Source: Brevibacillus_D fluminis_A (GTDB lineage: Bacteria > Bacillota > Bacilli > Brevibacillales > Brevibacillaceae). From it: 64,000 nucleotides of DNA. Under the pieces are notes generated by a model that made no database searches, was not told where the DNA came from, and saw only the letters and a list, made by a program, of their open reading frames with translations. Shown here piece by piece: positions 33,019 to 41,684 of the stretch; position 1 is the stretch's first letter, and each line of letters opens with the position of its first letter. The stretch is taken from NCBI RefSeq assembly GCF_052072235.1, contig NZ_CM125436.1, positions 800,001-864,000 on the forward strand, read 5' to 3'. The translations under genes were made by a program, and so were the position numbers.

Positions 33019-33912
33019 TTATTTTTCCGCGTTCTGCCGATTGGAAAACGCGACGCCGGCCAAAATGCAGGCAGCTCCAATGAAAAAGCCGAAGCTCAAA
33101 TGCTCGCCCAGCAACAGCCAGCCAAACAGCGTGCCGACGATCGGCTGAAAGAAGAAAAAGACTGCGCCGCTTCCGGCCTGCACCATCTCAAAGCCTTTGT
33201 TCCACAAATAAAAGGCGACGGTCGTCGAGATGACCCCGACGTACAGCACGCCCGCCCAAATGTCCCAGCCAAAGCCCCAGTCGATCGGTGTGGTAGACAT
33301 CTCCCAGATCATCAGCGGACTGCTGAAAAGCACGCCGAAAAATGACACATAGGCGGTAACGGCGAGCGACGAGTACGTTTGGGTGGCCCGTTTGCAAAGC
33401 ACGGTGTACAGCCCCCAGCTTACGGCGGCGACAAGCAGGATGAGGTTGCCAGTCAAGGAATGGCCTTCTCCGGACGAATCCGGCAGGCCGACGACAACCA
33501 GGACGCCCGCTGTCGCCAGCGCGATGCCGACGATCTGATGAATGCCGATGCGCTCCTTCAGCAGCCAGACGGCAAAAACCGCGATAAATGCAGGCGAGGC
33601 CGACGTGATGATCGCGCCCATGTGCGCATTCGATAGCTTGGTACCCAAAAACTGCGCGGCGATCGAGATCGTGACACCTACGAAGCCGACCAGCATCATC
33701 AACGGCAAATCGCGCTTGCTGACGTATTCCTTGCGCGCGACGACGATTGCGCCGAGAATCAGCAGTGAGATGGTGAAGCGGATGATGAGCAACGTAAACG
33801 GCGGAATGTAGGCGAGCACGACTTTGCTCACGACATAGACCCCGCCCCAGATCGCTGCGGCAAGCGACAGCCAGAGACATCCCAGCAATTGTTGTTTTGT
33901 ATGTGCATTCAT
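33019..33912 (-). CDS. EamA/DMT-family transporter
   Basis: From ATG 33912 (GGGAGGG, nine bases), 297 residues with ten membrane helices in two EamA halves (LAAAIWGGVYVVSKVVLAYI; NLILLVAAVSWGLYTVLCKR). The substrate of these drug/metabolite carriers cannot be told from sequence. A 17-codon leader-like frame with an optimal ribosome-binding site lies upstream on the same strand. Confidence 0.9.
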   Translation of the reverse strand: MNAHTKQQLLGCLWLSLAAAIWGGVYVVSKVVLAYIPPFTLLIIRFTISLLILGAIVVARKEYVSKRDLPLMMLVGFVGVTISIAAQFLGTKLSNAHMGAIITSASPAFIAVFAVWLLKERIGIHQIVGIALATAGVLVVVGLPDSSGEGHSLTGNLILLVAAVSWGLYTVLCKRATQTYSSLAVTAYVSFFGVLFSSPLMIWEMSTTPIDWGFGWDIWAGVLYVGVISTTVAFYLWNKGFEMVQAGSGAVFFFFQPIVGTLFGWLLLGEHLSFGFFIGAACILAGVAFSNRQNAEK

Positions 33913-34005
33913 GCGTAAAAGCCCTCCCGGAGTGGATTCATTCGTTGCAAGTATCCTCCTGGCCGGGGGGAACAAAGGCAGTGCGATCCATTCATTCCCG
34001 TCCGT

Positions 34006-34059
34006 CTAGGAAACGAACGATCCGGGTACATCCCGCTCAAATCGGCTGTGCTGCATCAT
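34006..34059 (-). CDS. Possible 17-residue peptide upstream of the EamA gene
   Basis: GGAGGTGATC, ten bases fully complementary to the 16S 3' end, directly precedes ATGATG at 34059. The frame is MMQHSRFERDVPGSFVS then TAG. The strength of the site is striking for so short a frame. It could be a regulatory leader peptide of the transporter gene 95 bases downstream; alternatively the site is fortuitous. I recognise no family. Confidence 0.4.
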   Translation of the reverse strand: MMQHSRFERDVPGSFVS

Positions 34060-34208
34060 GATCACCTCCACGTCGATTGAAACAGCGATTTGGAAAAACT
34101 TGATAAGAATGTACCACACTTTCGACCGGACAGCTACGGGAATGGAAAGAATAATCTGATAGCTGAAAATGCAGGAATTGCGGCATTGCCAAAATTTTTC
34201 ACGGAACT

Positions 34209-34415
34209 GTGTACGATTGGGAGACAGCCGGGGATGCAAGCGAGCAACCGAATGGACGGCCTGCAAATGATCAGGAAGCGGCTTCGAAGGAAGAAGCCAT
34301 CACCCGGTTCATCAACCAGACCAAGCCGGAACTGCTTTATCTATGGCCCAAGGCCAAGGCGGGTGAGGGAGCGGGAGAAGCCCCCTTGCTTGTGTACCAG
34401 CCGAAAAGGAAATGA
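34209..34415 (+). CDS. Small hypothetical protein
   Basis: A 68-residue frame from GTG 34209, hydrophilic with the segment EEAITRFINQTKPELLYLWP. Codon use matches its neighbours, and a strong terminator begins in its last codons, which supports a real gene. There is no good ribosome-binding site before the GTG, so the start is uncertain. No family is recognised. Confidence 0.5.
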   Translation: MYDWETAGDASEQPNGRPANDQEAASKEEAITRFINQTKPELLYLWPKAKAGEGAGEAPLLVYQPKRK

Positions 34416-34437
34416 CCCTTTTCGGCTGCTTTCTTTT
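34398..34437 (+). terminator. Strong terminator at the end of the small gene
   Basis: CAGCCGAAAAGG and CCTTTTCGGCTG form a perfect 12-pair stem, followed by CTTTCTTTT. Confidence 0.9.
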
Positions 34438-34462
34438 GGACCATCCCGATGTGCAATGATTA

Positions 34463-34501
34463 TGAATGATCATTCACTCAGTAGCGGTAATGAGGTATAC
34501 T
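34463..34501 (+). promoter_or_regulatory. Sigma-A promoter overlapped by a FadR-like box
   Basis: TTCACT (34473-34478), 17 bases, TATACT (34496-34501). Over the -35 lies TGAATGA-TCAT-TCACTCA (34463-34480), close to the B. subtilis FadR box TGAATGA-N4-TCATTCA, and it includes the perfect palindrome TGAATGATCATTCA. Confidence 0.65.
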
Positions 34502-34530
34502 GGGAAAAAAGGAAAAGGGAGAGGTCGCGG

Positions 34531-34929
34531 ATGAAAACGGTCTTTGCACATACGGTTCGTTCGACAGAAGTGGATTTGATCGGGCATGTCCATCACGCCA
34601 AATATTTGGAGTATATGGAATGGGCACGCAACGATCTGATGGAAGAGGCTTGCGGCTATACGCTCGAAGAGATGATGAGCCGCAATACGCTGCCGGTGAT
34701 TGTAAATGTAAACATCAATTACCGTAAAGAATTGAAGCTGGGCGAGCGCATCAAGGTGATTTCCTGGCTGACCCGCGCTGGCCAAAAAAGCTTCACCATG
34801 CGCCAGGAAGTGTGGACAGAAGACGAGATCTGCTCCTGCGAGGCCGATGTGACGATGGTGATGATCGATGGAGAGACGCGCCGATCCATCGAGCTGCCTG
34901 CCGAAATCAGGGCCGCTTTCGAAGCGTAG
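34531..34929 (+). CDS. Hotdog-fold acyl-CoA thioesterase (4HBT/YbgC type)
   Basis: From ATG 34531 (GGGAGAGGTCGCGG), 132 residues. The catalytic region STEVDLIGHVHHAKYLEYME carries the Asp of 4HBT thioesterases, followed by the hotdog strands VNVNINYRKELKLGERIKVI. It hydrolyses acyl-CoA thioesters; chain specificity is unknown. Its promoter overlaps a FadR-like site, so it may be derepressed by long-chain acyl-CoA, in line with fatty-acid turnover. Confidence 0.88.
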   Translation: MKTVFAHTVRSTEVDLIGHVHHAKYLEYMEWARNDLMEEACGYTLEEMMSRNTLPVIVNVNINYRKELKLGERIKVISWLTRAGQKSFTMRQEVWTEDEICSCEADVTMVMIDGETRRSIELPAEIRAAFEA

Positions 34930-35027
34930 CGCGCTGCCGATTCATATTGACAAATTTCCTTTGGTGATAAAAGATGGAAAGATGGATAAATCTAAGGTAG
35001 TGAATCATTAAGGGGATGTTTGGAAAT

Positions 35028-36410
35028 ATGAAGGACTCGCGGCGAAAAGTTTTGATCGCTCTGCTCGTCTCCACGTTTTTGACCGCGATCGAATCGACGG
35101 TTGTCAGTACGGCGATGCCGAAAATTGTGCGTGACCTGGGCGAAAGCCAGTATTTATCATGGATCTTTTCGATTTATTTGTTGACGATGGCGGTAACGAC
35201 GCCGATTTACGGGAAGCTGGCAGACCTGTTCGGCCGCAAACGCGTGTTTATGGTCGGGACGGGGATCTTTTTGGTTGGGTCCCTTTTGTGCGGGCTGTCG
35301 GGCTCGATGTTTCAGTTGATGATTTTCCGGGCGGTGCAGGGCTTGGGCGCCGGAGCGGTCCAGCCGATCACGATGACGATTTTGGGCGACATTTTTAATC
35401 AGCAGGAACGGGCAAAGGTGATGGGCCTCGTGAGCAGCATGTGGGGCATGGCCGGGATCGTCGGTCCGCTCGTCGGCGGATTTTTCGTGGATTATGTATC
35501 ATGGCACTGGATTTTTTACATGAACATCCCGATCGGCCTGGCATCGATCCTGCTGCTGGCCAAGTTTTTCAACGAAAAAATCGTGCCGAAAAAAATCAAT
35601 GTCGATTATGTGGGAGCATGTCTGTTTACGATCAGCGTCAGCTTGTTTTTGTATCTGCTCCTCGCTGGCGGCGAAGGAAAGCAATCCGTGTGGGATGGCA
35701 ATTCGCTGATTTTGCTGGTGATCAGCATCGCGGTATTTATCGGCTTTTTGTTCGTGGAACGGCGCGTACCGGAGCCGATGCTGCCGATGTCGCTGTACAA
35801 AAGCAAGCTGAACGTATTTTCGCAGGCGGTCGGCTTTACGCAGAGCATTCTTTTGATCGGCGCGGGCGCTTACCTGCCGCTGTGGATTCAAGACATTCAC
35901 GGCCATTCGGCTACGTATGCAGGGTTTGCGCTTTTGCCGGAGTCGATCGGCTGGTTGATCGCGGCTTCCTTCGGCGGCCGCCTGATGCTGAAACGCGGCT
36001 ACAAGCTGGTTTCGCTGATCGGGGCAGTCCTTTTGATCATCGCGGGCATCTGGCTGGCGACGGTCACGCCGGAAACGCCGGAATGGGTCATTCCGGCTGT
36101 CATCTTCATCATGGGACTGGGCTTCGGCGCGTCGTTTACGGCGATGACCATCGCGGTCCAGAGCAGTGTCTCCTGGCAGGAGCGAGGCGTCGCCACCGGC
36201 ACGCTGCAGTTCATGCGAACCATGGGGCAGACGGTTGGAGTGGCGATTCTGGGCGTCGCGCTCAACGCGTTCGTAAGCAAAGGTGGCGAAGGCGCTTTGG
36301 CAAACGGGTTGATGAATGTGTTCATGTGGATGCTGATCATCTCCGTGCTCGGCTTTGCGCTCTCGCTCTTGCTGCCCAAACCGGCCAAGCAGCCGGAGGG
36401 CGCGAATTAG
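35028..36410 (+). CDS. DHA2-family (14-helix) MFS multidrug transporter
   Basis: A 460-residue EmrB/QacA-type carrier: motif A GKLADLFGRKRVFM, motif C-like LVGGFFVDYVSWHWIFYMNI, and about 14 membrane helices. Proton-driven efflux of drugs or cations is likely. ATG 35016 directly abuts the AAGGGG ribosome-binding site, so the second ATG (35028) is preferred. TTGACA at 34947 is a possible -35. It lacks a local regulator. Confidence 0.9.
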   Translation: MKDSRRKVLIALLVSTFLTAIESTVVSTAMPKIVRDLGESQYLSWIFSIYLLTMAVTTPIYGKLADLFGRKRVFMVGTGIFLVGSLLCGLSGSMFQLMIFRAVQGLGAGAVQPITMTILGDIFNQQERAKVMGLVSSMWGMAGIVGPLVGGFFVDYVSWHWIFYMNIPIGLASILLLAKFFNEKIVPKKINVDYVGACLFTISVSLFLYLLLAGGEGKQSVWDGNSLILLVISIAVFIGFLFVERRVPEPMLPMSLYKSKLNVFSQAVGFTQSILLIGAGAYLPLWIQDIHGHSATYAGFALLPESIGWLIAASFGGRLMLKRGYKLVSLIGAVLLIIAGIWLATVTPETPEWVIPAVIFIMGLGFGASFTAMTIAVQSSVSWQERGVATGTLQFMRTMGQTVGVAILGVALNAFVSKGGEGALANGLMNVFMWMLIISVLGFALSLLLPKPAKQPEGAN

Positions 36411-36415
36411 CGATT

Positions 36416-37084
36416 TCACTCGGAAAGCAAGCGGGCAATATGACGGACCAACGGGTTTTGGGGATCGCCGATCTCCAGGCCCGTTTTTTGTTGGGCGATT
36501 TGGGCTGCCGTTACCATGGAGAGCTGTGCCGCCCAAATTTGCTCCGCATCGCCCACTGTCTGCTGCAACTCGATCAAATAGCTGCTGACGGTTTGGTTGT
36601 AAGCGTCGAGCTTTCCCTGCATGACGAGCGCAAACGAATCGGGAATGACCTCAACTGTAATGTGCGGAGCTTTTCCGATGGAAGCGGCATAGGACATCAA
36701 GCGGGACACCGTTCCATCCACGGTTGCCGGATTCGTGAATACGAGGCGGATCGGCTTTGGCGCAGCACATATTTCGGCAAAGAACGGCTCATCGATTTTG
36801 ATGAGCGGAATGCTGCTTGGCTGATCTTTCATCGCGGCGATGTAGTTCGTGCATGTGATCAACAGCAGGTCTGCCCCACAGCGGATGATCCAGTCCAGCT
36901 GGTCTGCGATCTTGCGCTCCGCCTGCTGCGCGTCGAAGGACGGGTCGTGCCCGAGACGATGGACGAGGCCCGGATCGACGAAATGCACAAGCTCCATGTC
37001 GAATGGCGCGAGCGCCGCGTCGATGAGGGCAATGTTGGAATGGTGGGCGTGCAGGCAGCTGATGCGGGTCGGGGTGTGTTTCAT
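36416..37084 (-). CDS. Aspartate/glutamate racemase-superfamily protein
   Basis: From ATG 37084 (GGAGTGATCATT), 222 residues. The Asp/Glu/hydantoin racemase fold is suggested by LLLITCTNYIAAM (the first catalytic Cys position) near residue 83 and by VFTNPATVDGTVSRLMSYAA; the C-terminal second Cys expected around 185 is not evident (WAAQLSMVTAAQ). With one of two cysteines missing, it may not be a racemase and could be a decarboxylase-like relative. It converges on the DHA2 transporter with a five-base gap. Confidence 0.78.
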   Translation of the reverse strand: MKHTPTRISCLHAHHSNIALIDAALAPFDMELVHFVDPGLVHRLGHDPSFDAQQAERKIADQLDWIIRCGADLLLITCTNYIAAMKDQPSSIPLIKIDEPFFAEICAAPKPIRLVFTNPATVDGTVSRLMSYAASIGKAPHITVEVIPDSFALVMQGKLDAYNQTVSSYLIELQQTVGDAEQIWAAQLSMVTAAQIAQQKTGLEIGDPQNPLVRHIARLLSE

Positions 37085-37098
37085 AATGATCACTCCAT

Positions 37099-37890
37099 TC
37101 AAGGTTTCGGAATAAACGGCCGTTGCTCTTCGATCAGACGCCGATTTGCCCACAGCGATACGAGCAGCATGGCGATCAGCACGCTGTCAAGCGACGTGAC
37201 GACCAACTCTCCGATCGGCGGCCATTCAAAAAGCGTGCTGGCAAAAAAGCAAAGTTTACTTGTCAGAATCACACAGCTAGCGAGAATGATGCGAATCCAG
37301 TAGTGACGTTTTTGCGCGCGCGTGCGTCCTTGTTGAAAAGCGCGGCTTCCCCGCCTGTCGCGCAGCTTGTACAAGTAAGCGGCAATCACGGTCAAACCAA
37401 CCAGCGTGCTGCCGTGCTGGGCCAGCTTGTACAGCGGAACTTCGGCAAGTAGCAGCGGAATGCGTGTGCGCAATGCGTCGACATGGATGACAACATAGCC
37501 GTTCTGATGCGTGAAGTGATCCCACAGCACATGGGTAGCCATTCCGATGAGCGCCGAGCTTGCGAACAGCAGAACTGCTTTGCCTGATCGGATCGACCAG
37601 GGCGTGCTGGCAAGCGGGGCGTACCAGCGATCGAGCGGGGCAGGCAAATGCAAAAGCAGCGGCCGCTTGATCACGCGGTGGAACAACCAGCTTGCGATGA
37701 GTGCAAGCGGCAAATCGTAGAGGAAAAAGCCGATGAGCGTGTGCCCCCACACCGAATGCGGCTTGAAGTGGAGAAAGTATTCAAAATCGGGGACCATGCT
37801 GCCCACGATCAGACCGGTGAAACAGAAATAGCGGCGAAAGCGTGCCGGCAGCCAGACAACAGCGGCAGGATGGGCGAAAGTAAACGGCAT
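37099..37890 (-). CDS. DUF4184 membrane protein
   Basis: The 263-residue protein begins MPFTFAHPAAVVWLPARFRR and continues with LIVGSMVPDFEYF and HVLWDHFTH, the DUF4184 signature with metal-ligand-like His/Asp residues in membrane-spanning helices; about six helices in total. ATG 37890 follows GTGTGGAG. It is related to metal-dependent hydrolase-type membrane proteins; function unknown. It lies 14 bases before the racemase-like gene, probably in one transcript. Confidence 0.85.
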   Translation of the reverse strand: MPFTFAHPAAVVWLPARFRRYFCFTGLIVGSMVPDFEYFLHFKPHSVWGHTLIGFFLYDLPLALIASWLFHRVIKRPLLLHLPAPLDRWYAPLASTPWSIRSGKAVLLFASSALIGMATHVLWDHFTHQNGYVVIHVDALRTRIPLLLAEVPLYKLAQHGSTLVGLTVIAAYLYKLRDRRGSRAFQQGRTRAQKRHYWIRIILASCVILTSKLCFFASTLFEWPPIGELVVTSLDSVLIAMLLVSLWANRRLIEEQRPFIPKP

Positions 37891-37960
37891 CTCCACACGT
37901 CCTTAGCAAAAAAGTTGATAGGCTCATCATAGCACATTGCCAGAAAAAGGATGGATCAAT

Positions 37961-38497
37961 ATGGAAACGATAGTTTATCGCATCATGGAGCAGGAAGAGC
38001 TGGCGCGAATCGGGGAGATTGACAGAACAGAGGAGTGGACATTCAAATACGTGTACAAGGACGGGGAGCTGCAAAAAGAGCCGGTCCACTATCAAATTGC
38101 GCGCTGGGATGAACAGCAAGTGGCAGAGCATAGTGACATGCTCCTGCCGCTGTTGCAGGAAGGCGGCAGCATGGTCGGCGCGTTTGCCGGGGAGGTGCTG
38201 GTAGGTGTCGCGGCCTTGGGGAACCGCTTGTTGGGCGAAAAGCAGGACTTGCTGCAGATGGCGTTTCTTTACGTCAGCCATGCTTTTCGCCGCCAAGGAA
38301 TTGCCCAGCGGTTGATGGACAACATGTGTGAGCTTGCTATGGCGCGGGGAGCGGCAGGTTTGTACATTTCCGCGACTGAATCGGGCTCGGCCGTCGGCTT
38401 TTACCTCGACTACGGATGCGAGTTCGCCGATCGTGTCGACCCAGAGCTGTTTGCGAAGGAACCGGCGGATATTCACCTGATTCTCCGCTTTGCATAA
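37961..38497 (+). CDS. GNAT acetyltransferase
   Basis: A 178-residue N-acetyltransferase from ATG 37961. The acetyl-CoA segment is LQMAFLYVSHAFRRQGIAQR (motif A RRQGIA) with FYLDYGCEFAD as the C-terminal motif B. Substrate unknown. It converges on a second GNAT gene two bases away; five GNAT genes lie between 38 and 48 kb. Confidence 0.88.
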   Translation: METIVYRIMEQEELARIGEIDRTEEWTFKYVYKDGELQKEPVHYQIARWDEQQVAEHSDMLLPLLQEGGSMVGAFAGEVLVGVAALGNRLLGEKQDLLQMAFLYVSHAFRRQGIAQRLMDNMCELAMARGAAGLYISATESGSAVGFYLDYGCEFADRVDPELFAKEPADIHLILRFA

Positions 38498-38499
38498 TT

Positions 38500-39291
38500 T
38501 CAGTTTCCGGCGTGAATCTCTTTGATGCTTTTCCCGCCCAGAAAAGCGTGTGCCATACGCAAGCGGCCGACCGTATCGAAATGGTAGCGTTTGTACACCT
38601 TCTCGACCTGCTCATTGATCGGATACACCCAAAACTGCTTGTAGCCTTGCAGCGCGACTTCTTCCTGCATGTGGCGAATGAGGATGCCGATCAGTCCCTG
38701 TCCGCGCCATTCCTTGCGAGTGGCCACATTTTCCAGGCGGATGTGCGAGCCGGCCTTGAAGGTACAGGCGGTCGAGACGGCCATGCCGTTCACAGACAGC
38801 AAGTAGTAATCGTAAGCGGGATTGGCAAACTCCAGCTGGAATGCTTTCTCGCGGACTTCCCTGCCTCCGAATTCCGCAATGCTGCACTCGACTTCCATCG
38901 CCTCAGCGAAATTGTGCGAGCCGACTCTTTCAATCGAGACGCGATCGTCATGAGGGGCGTTTGCGAGCTGGCCATTCCACAGCTGTACAGCATGATCGAA
39001 CTCTTCATAGCCGAAGCCGCGAGCGGTCAGCTTTTCGATGAACGGAGCGAGCGCTTCGACATTGTGCAAGTAAAAGCGTGGCGTAATCGCTTTTTCACGG
39101 TAAAACTGGATCACCTCGTCGATGACCTCATCAGGATCGGCAGGCAGGACGCTCAAATGGGCATGGTTGGCATCGTAATGAGCCGGATTTTGCTCATTGA
39201 AAAACAAATCTCCCCACGCGCGCTTTTCGCGTGACGCGTAGCTTAAGATCTGGGCGGTATCGAATTCTTCCGTGATGTTTTCAATCATCAT
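38500..39291 (-). CDS. GNAT acetyltransferase, two-domain
   Basis: The 263-residue protein has a GNAT domain in its C-terminal half (ENVATRKEWRGQGLIGILIR; VEKVYKRYHFDTVGRL) and a degenerate N-terminal half (YLHNVEALAPFIEKLTARGF), as in tandem GNAT proteins. GGGAGAG precedes ATGATG. Substrate unknown. Confidence 0.87.
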   Translation of the reverse strand: MMIENITEEFDTAQILSYASREKRAWGDLFFNEQNPAHYDANHAHLSVLPADPDEVIDEVIQFYREKAITPRFYLHNVEALAPFIEKLTARGFGYEEFDHAVQLWNGQLANAPHDDRVSIERVGSHNFAEAMEVECSIAEFGGREVREKAFQLEFANPAYDYYLLSVNGMAVSTACTFKAGSHIRLENVATRKEWRGQGLIGILIRHMQEEVALQGYKQFWVYPINEQVEKVYKRYHFDTVGRLRMAHAFLGGKSIKEIHAGN

Positions 39292-39384
39292 TTCAAGTGC
39301 TCTCCCTTTTACATCGCAATCTTGTCAGCAGATTGGCGATCAATTAGAATTTTATGGATAAACTTGCCAGGGATGGTGAATCGA

Positions 39385-39909
39385 ATGGAAACGCTGATTC
39401 AATCAGACAGGCTGCTGTTTCGGCCGACCCGATCGGATAATATTCCTTTTGTGATGATGACGGAAAGCGATGAAGAGAACAGCCGCTTTGTGTTGCAATG
39501 GACGGCCGATCAGCATGAACAGGCGAGTAAGGAAGCAGACGTGGGACATATCGTCATCGAAACGATCGGAGAACGGAAGCAAATCGGCTATCTGATCGTG
39601 GCGGGTTTGCAAAATCCGCATCAAAGCGTCGAGCTGAAGCGCATTGCCATCACGGAAAAAGGAAAAGGCTACGGCAGAGAGGCATTGAAGCTGATCAAGC
39701 GATGGGTGTTCGAGCATGCAAGAGCCCATCGGTTTTGGCTCGATGTGAAAGAACAGAATGCCCGCGCGCGGCACTTGTATGAAACGGAAGGCTTCATCGT
39801 GGAAGGCGTTACCCGGGAATGCCTGAAAAACGGCGATTCGTTCGAGTCGCTTGTCGTGATGTCGATGCTGCGTCCAGACTATCATCGAGTTGAGCGGGCA
39901 AAAGCATGA
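39385..39909 (+). CDS. RimJ/RimL-type GNAT acetyltransferase
   Basis: A 174-residue protein with LQSDRLLFRPTRSDN-like N-terminus and motif A LKRIAITEKGKGYGREALKL, then HRFWLDVKEQNARARHLYET and GDSFESLVVMSML, typical of RimJ/RimL-like or antibiotic-modifying acetyltransferases. The start is ATG 39385; in-frame ATG 39373 is also possible. Its stop overlaps the next gene (ATGA). Confidence 0.88.
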   Translation: METLIQSDRLLFRPTRSDNIPFVMMTESDEENSRFVLQWTADQHEQASKEADVGHIVIETIGERKQIGYLIVAGLQNPHQSVELKRIAITEKGKGYGREALKLIKRWVFEHARAHRFWLDVKEQNARARHLYETEGFIVEGVTRECLKNGDSFESLVVMSMLRPDYHRVERAKA

Positions 39910-40427
39910 CTGTGTATTATTATCATTTTAGCGAAGAGGCAGCCATCTCGCGTTTCGAGCCGCGCTGCCATCCGGCGCATCCGGATTTGGGCCCTGCCGT
40001 GTGGGCTATCGATGAAAAGCGGGCGCCGCTGTACTTTTTCCCCCGGGATTGTCCGCGCATCGCATTCTGGTCCACACCCGCTACGACTGACTGGGACCGG
40101 GAACGATTTCTTGGGCATACCGCTGCACGTATGGTCATTGCCGTCGAAAACCGCTGGCTTGATAAAATCAGGGAGACCGACGTCTATGTCTATCGCTTTG
40201 CGGGCGAGCCGTTTCGTTGCATGGATGAGGGAGCGGGATACTTTATTGCGGAGCAGCCGGTTACGCCGCTTTCCGTGGAACCGGTCGGCGACCTTTTGCG
40301 GCGGCTGGCCGATGCAGAAGTCGAGCTGAGGATGACGCCAACGCTCGCCCCATTGCGGGATGTGCTGCTTGGCTCAACGCTGCATGTGTCCATGATCCGG
40401 ATGAGGAATGCAATCCTTACCCCTTGA
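39906..40427 (+). CDS. DUF6886 family protein
   Basis: The 173-residue protein begins TVYYYHFSEEAAISRFEPRC and contains LGPAVWAIDEKRAPLYFFPR and CPRIAFWSTPATT, the pattern of DUF6886 proteins of Bacillales (about 170 residues). These look ADP-ribosyl-transferase/RES-like in their opening His-Phe-Ser segment, but that is only an impression. It is coupled to the preceding GNAT gene and overlaps the convergent cyclotransferase gene by 11 bases. Confidence 0.8.
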   Translation: MTVYYYHFSEEAAISRFEPRCHPAHPDLGPAVWAIDEKRAPLYFFPRDCPRIAFWSTPATTDWDRERFLGHTAARMVIAVENRWLDKIRETDVYVYRFAGEPFRCMDEGAGYFIAEQPVTPLSVEPVGDLLRRLADAEVELRMTPTLAPLRDVLLGSTLHVSMIRMRNAILTP

Positions 40428-40818
40428 AGGACGGCCAATCTCCGTCAGGTACCAGCGTGCCGTGTTCGGCAAGCCACTCCCGGCGATTGGGGGCATACAG
40501 GTAGAGGTAGCACTCCACCGCGTCTCCGCTTTCGGTGACCGCGTTGACCACGATCCGCTCATATTCATTCGTATCGCGATTCGGTTCGTAATCTTCCAGC
40601 TCGTCGAGCAGGCGGAGCGCCTCGGGCGCGTTTTGCAGCTCGACCAGTTCGCCCTTCACAAGGTTGTCGCCTTCGATCAGGGCGGGGTATCCGACCGGCA
40701 GATCATACAATGTGCCGCGCACCGTCGCTTTTTGCGTATGTTTGGCAAAAGGCGCGATGATGTGATGGTAGCGTTGGCCCTGGCACAATGTTCCGTATAC
40801 AAAAACTTTCGTCAGCAT
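40417..40818 (-). CDS. Gamma-glutamylcyclotransferase-like (AIG2/YtfP) protein
   Basis: From the second ATG (40818, six bases after TAGGGGG), 133 residues. The VFVYGTLCQGQRYH substrate loop and a catalytic Glu position near ELVELQNAPEALRLLDELED mark the GGCT/AIG2-like fold. The exact substrate (gamma-glutamyl amine or peptide) is unknown. It stands alone, convergent with the DUF6886 gene. Confidence 0.87.
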   Translation of the reverse strand: MLTKVFVYGTLCQGQRYHHIIAPFAKHTQKATVRGTLYDLPVGYPALIEGDNLVKGELVELQNAPEALRLLDELEDYEPNRDTNEYERIVVNAVTESGDAVECYLYLYAPNRREWLAEHGTLVPDGDWPSFKG

Positions 40819-40931
40819 CAGCATCCCCCTACCGGTAAAAAATTTCGGATTGAAACATTCCCATTATACGGGCGTCTTGGCGAAAAGAAAAGAAAGCGTG
40901 GCCGTCGTGCCGTGCAAGAAAGGAAATACAT

Positions 40932-41684
40932 ATGGAAGGAAAGAAATGCCGCCTCATGACAAGGCTTGTGCTCGGGTTCGCGCTTGCATGTCTGGTCAGC
41001 GGCTGCTCGGTACCGGATAGCCCACTCGAACGAGCAGACGGTGACAGCCTCGTCCGCAGCGAGCCGTACCAGCTTTATCAGCATGTTACGGAAGTTAAGC
41101 ATGTGAAGCCGCTTGCCATCGAAGCGGCGATTCCGCACTTGCCGGAACCGATACATGATAGTGTGAGTCGGCTCGGTGTGCCTAACCTGCCGTTTCAGGT
41201 AGGAAAGGCCTCGGCCTACTTGGTGACCTTCACGGACGAAACGTCCAAAACCCCGCTAAATCAGGTGCAGCTTGTCTATTTGAAGGAGAAGGATGAGTAC
41301 GGCCGATATGGTGAGGAGTTCGTAGCCATCACGATGACTGAGGCAAAAGCGGACCCGTTTGCCGGTCTTGCCGTTGCCGAATCGGGGGTCGATCTGTTCG
41401 GCAACAAGCTTCTCGTGGAAAAGGCAGGTAAGGATACACGGCTGTTCCATCATATTCTGCAAACGAACGGCGGCTACGTCTCCCATTATTATGACTACGA
41501 CGAAGCGGCGAATCGCGTGTCTGTGACGACAACGAGTGCCAATGAGCTGGATTTTTACGCGCATGGGTATTTGTATCAGATCAATTATGTGGTGAACGGG
41601 AATCAAGCAGACGAGGCCGTGCAGCGGAGTATGGTGGAGCTGGCAAAGCAGCTGCTCCCCAAAAACGAAGAGGAACCAGCCTAG
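40932..41684 (+). CDS. Putative lipoprotein, unknown function
   Basis: The 250-residue product has a lipoprotein signal (TRLVLGFALACLVSGC, lipobox LVSGC, Cys at residue 25). The mature domain is mixed alpha/beta with no family I recognise (YLVTFTDETSKTPLNQVQLV). AAAGGAAATACAT precedes the ATG. Its stop overlaps the stop of the converging LOG-family gene by three bases. Confidence 0.78.
   Translation: MEGKKCRLMTRLVLGFALACLVSGCSVPDSPLERADGDSLVRSEPYQLYQHVTEVKHVKPLAIEAAIPHLPEPIHDSVSRLGVPNLPFQVGKASAYLVTFTDETSKTPLNQVQLVYLKEKDEYGRYGEEFVAITMTEAKADPFAGLAVAESGVDLFGNKLLVEKAGKDTRLFHHILQTNGGYVSHYYDYDEAANRVSVTTTSANELDFYAHGYLYQINYVVNGNQADEAVQRSMVELAKQLLPKNEEEPA

Noticed and set aside
35441..37303. 620-codon plus-strand frame through the DHA2 transporter and beyond
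   Set aside because: Out-of-frame read-through of the transporter gene and antisense to the racemase-like gene; no ribosome-binding site.
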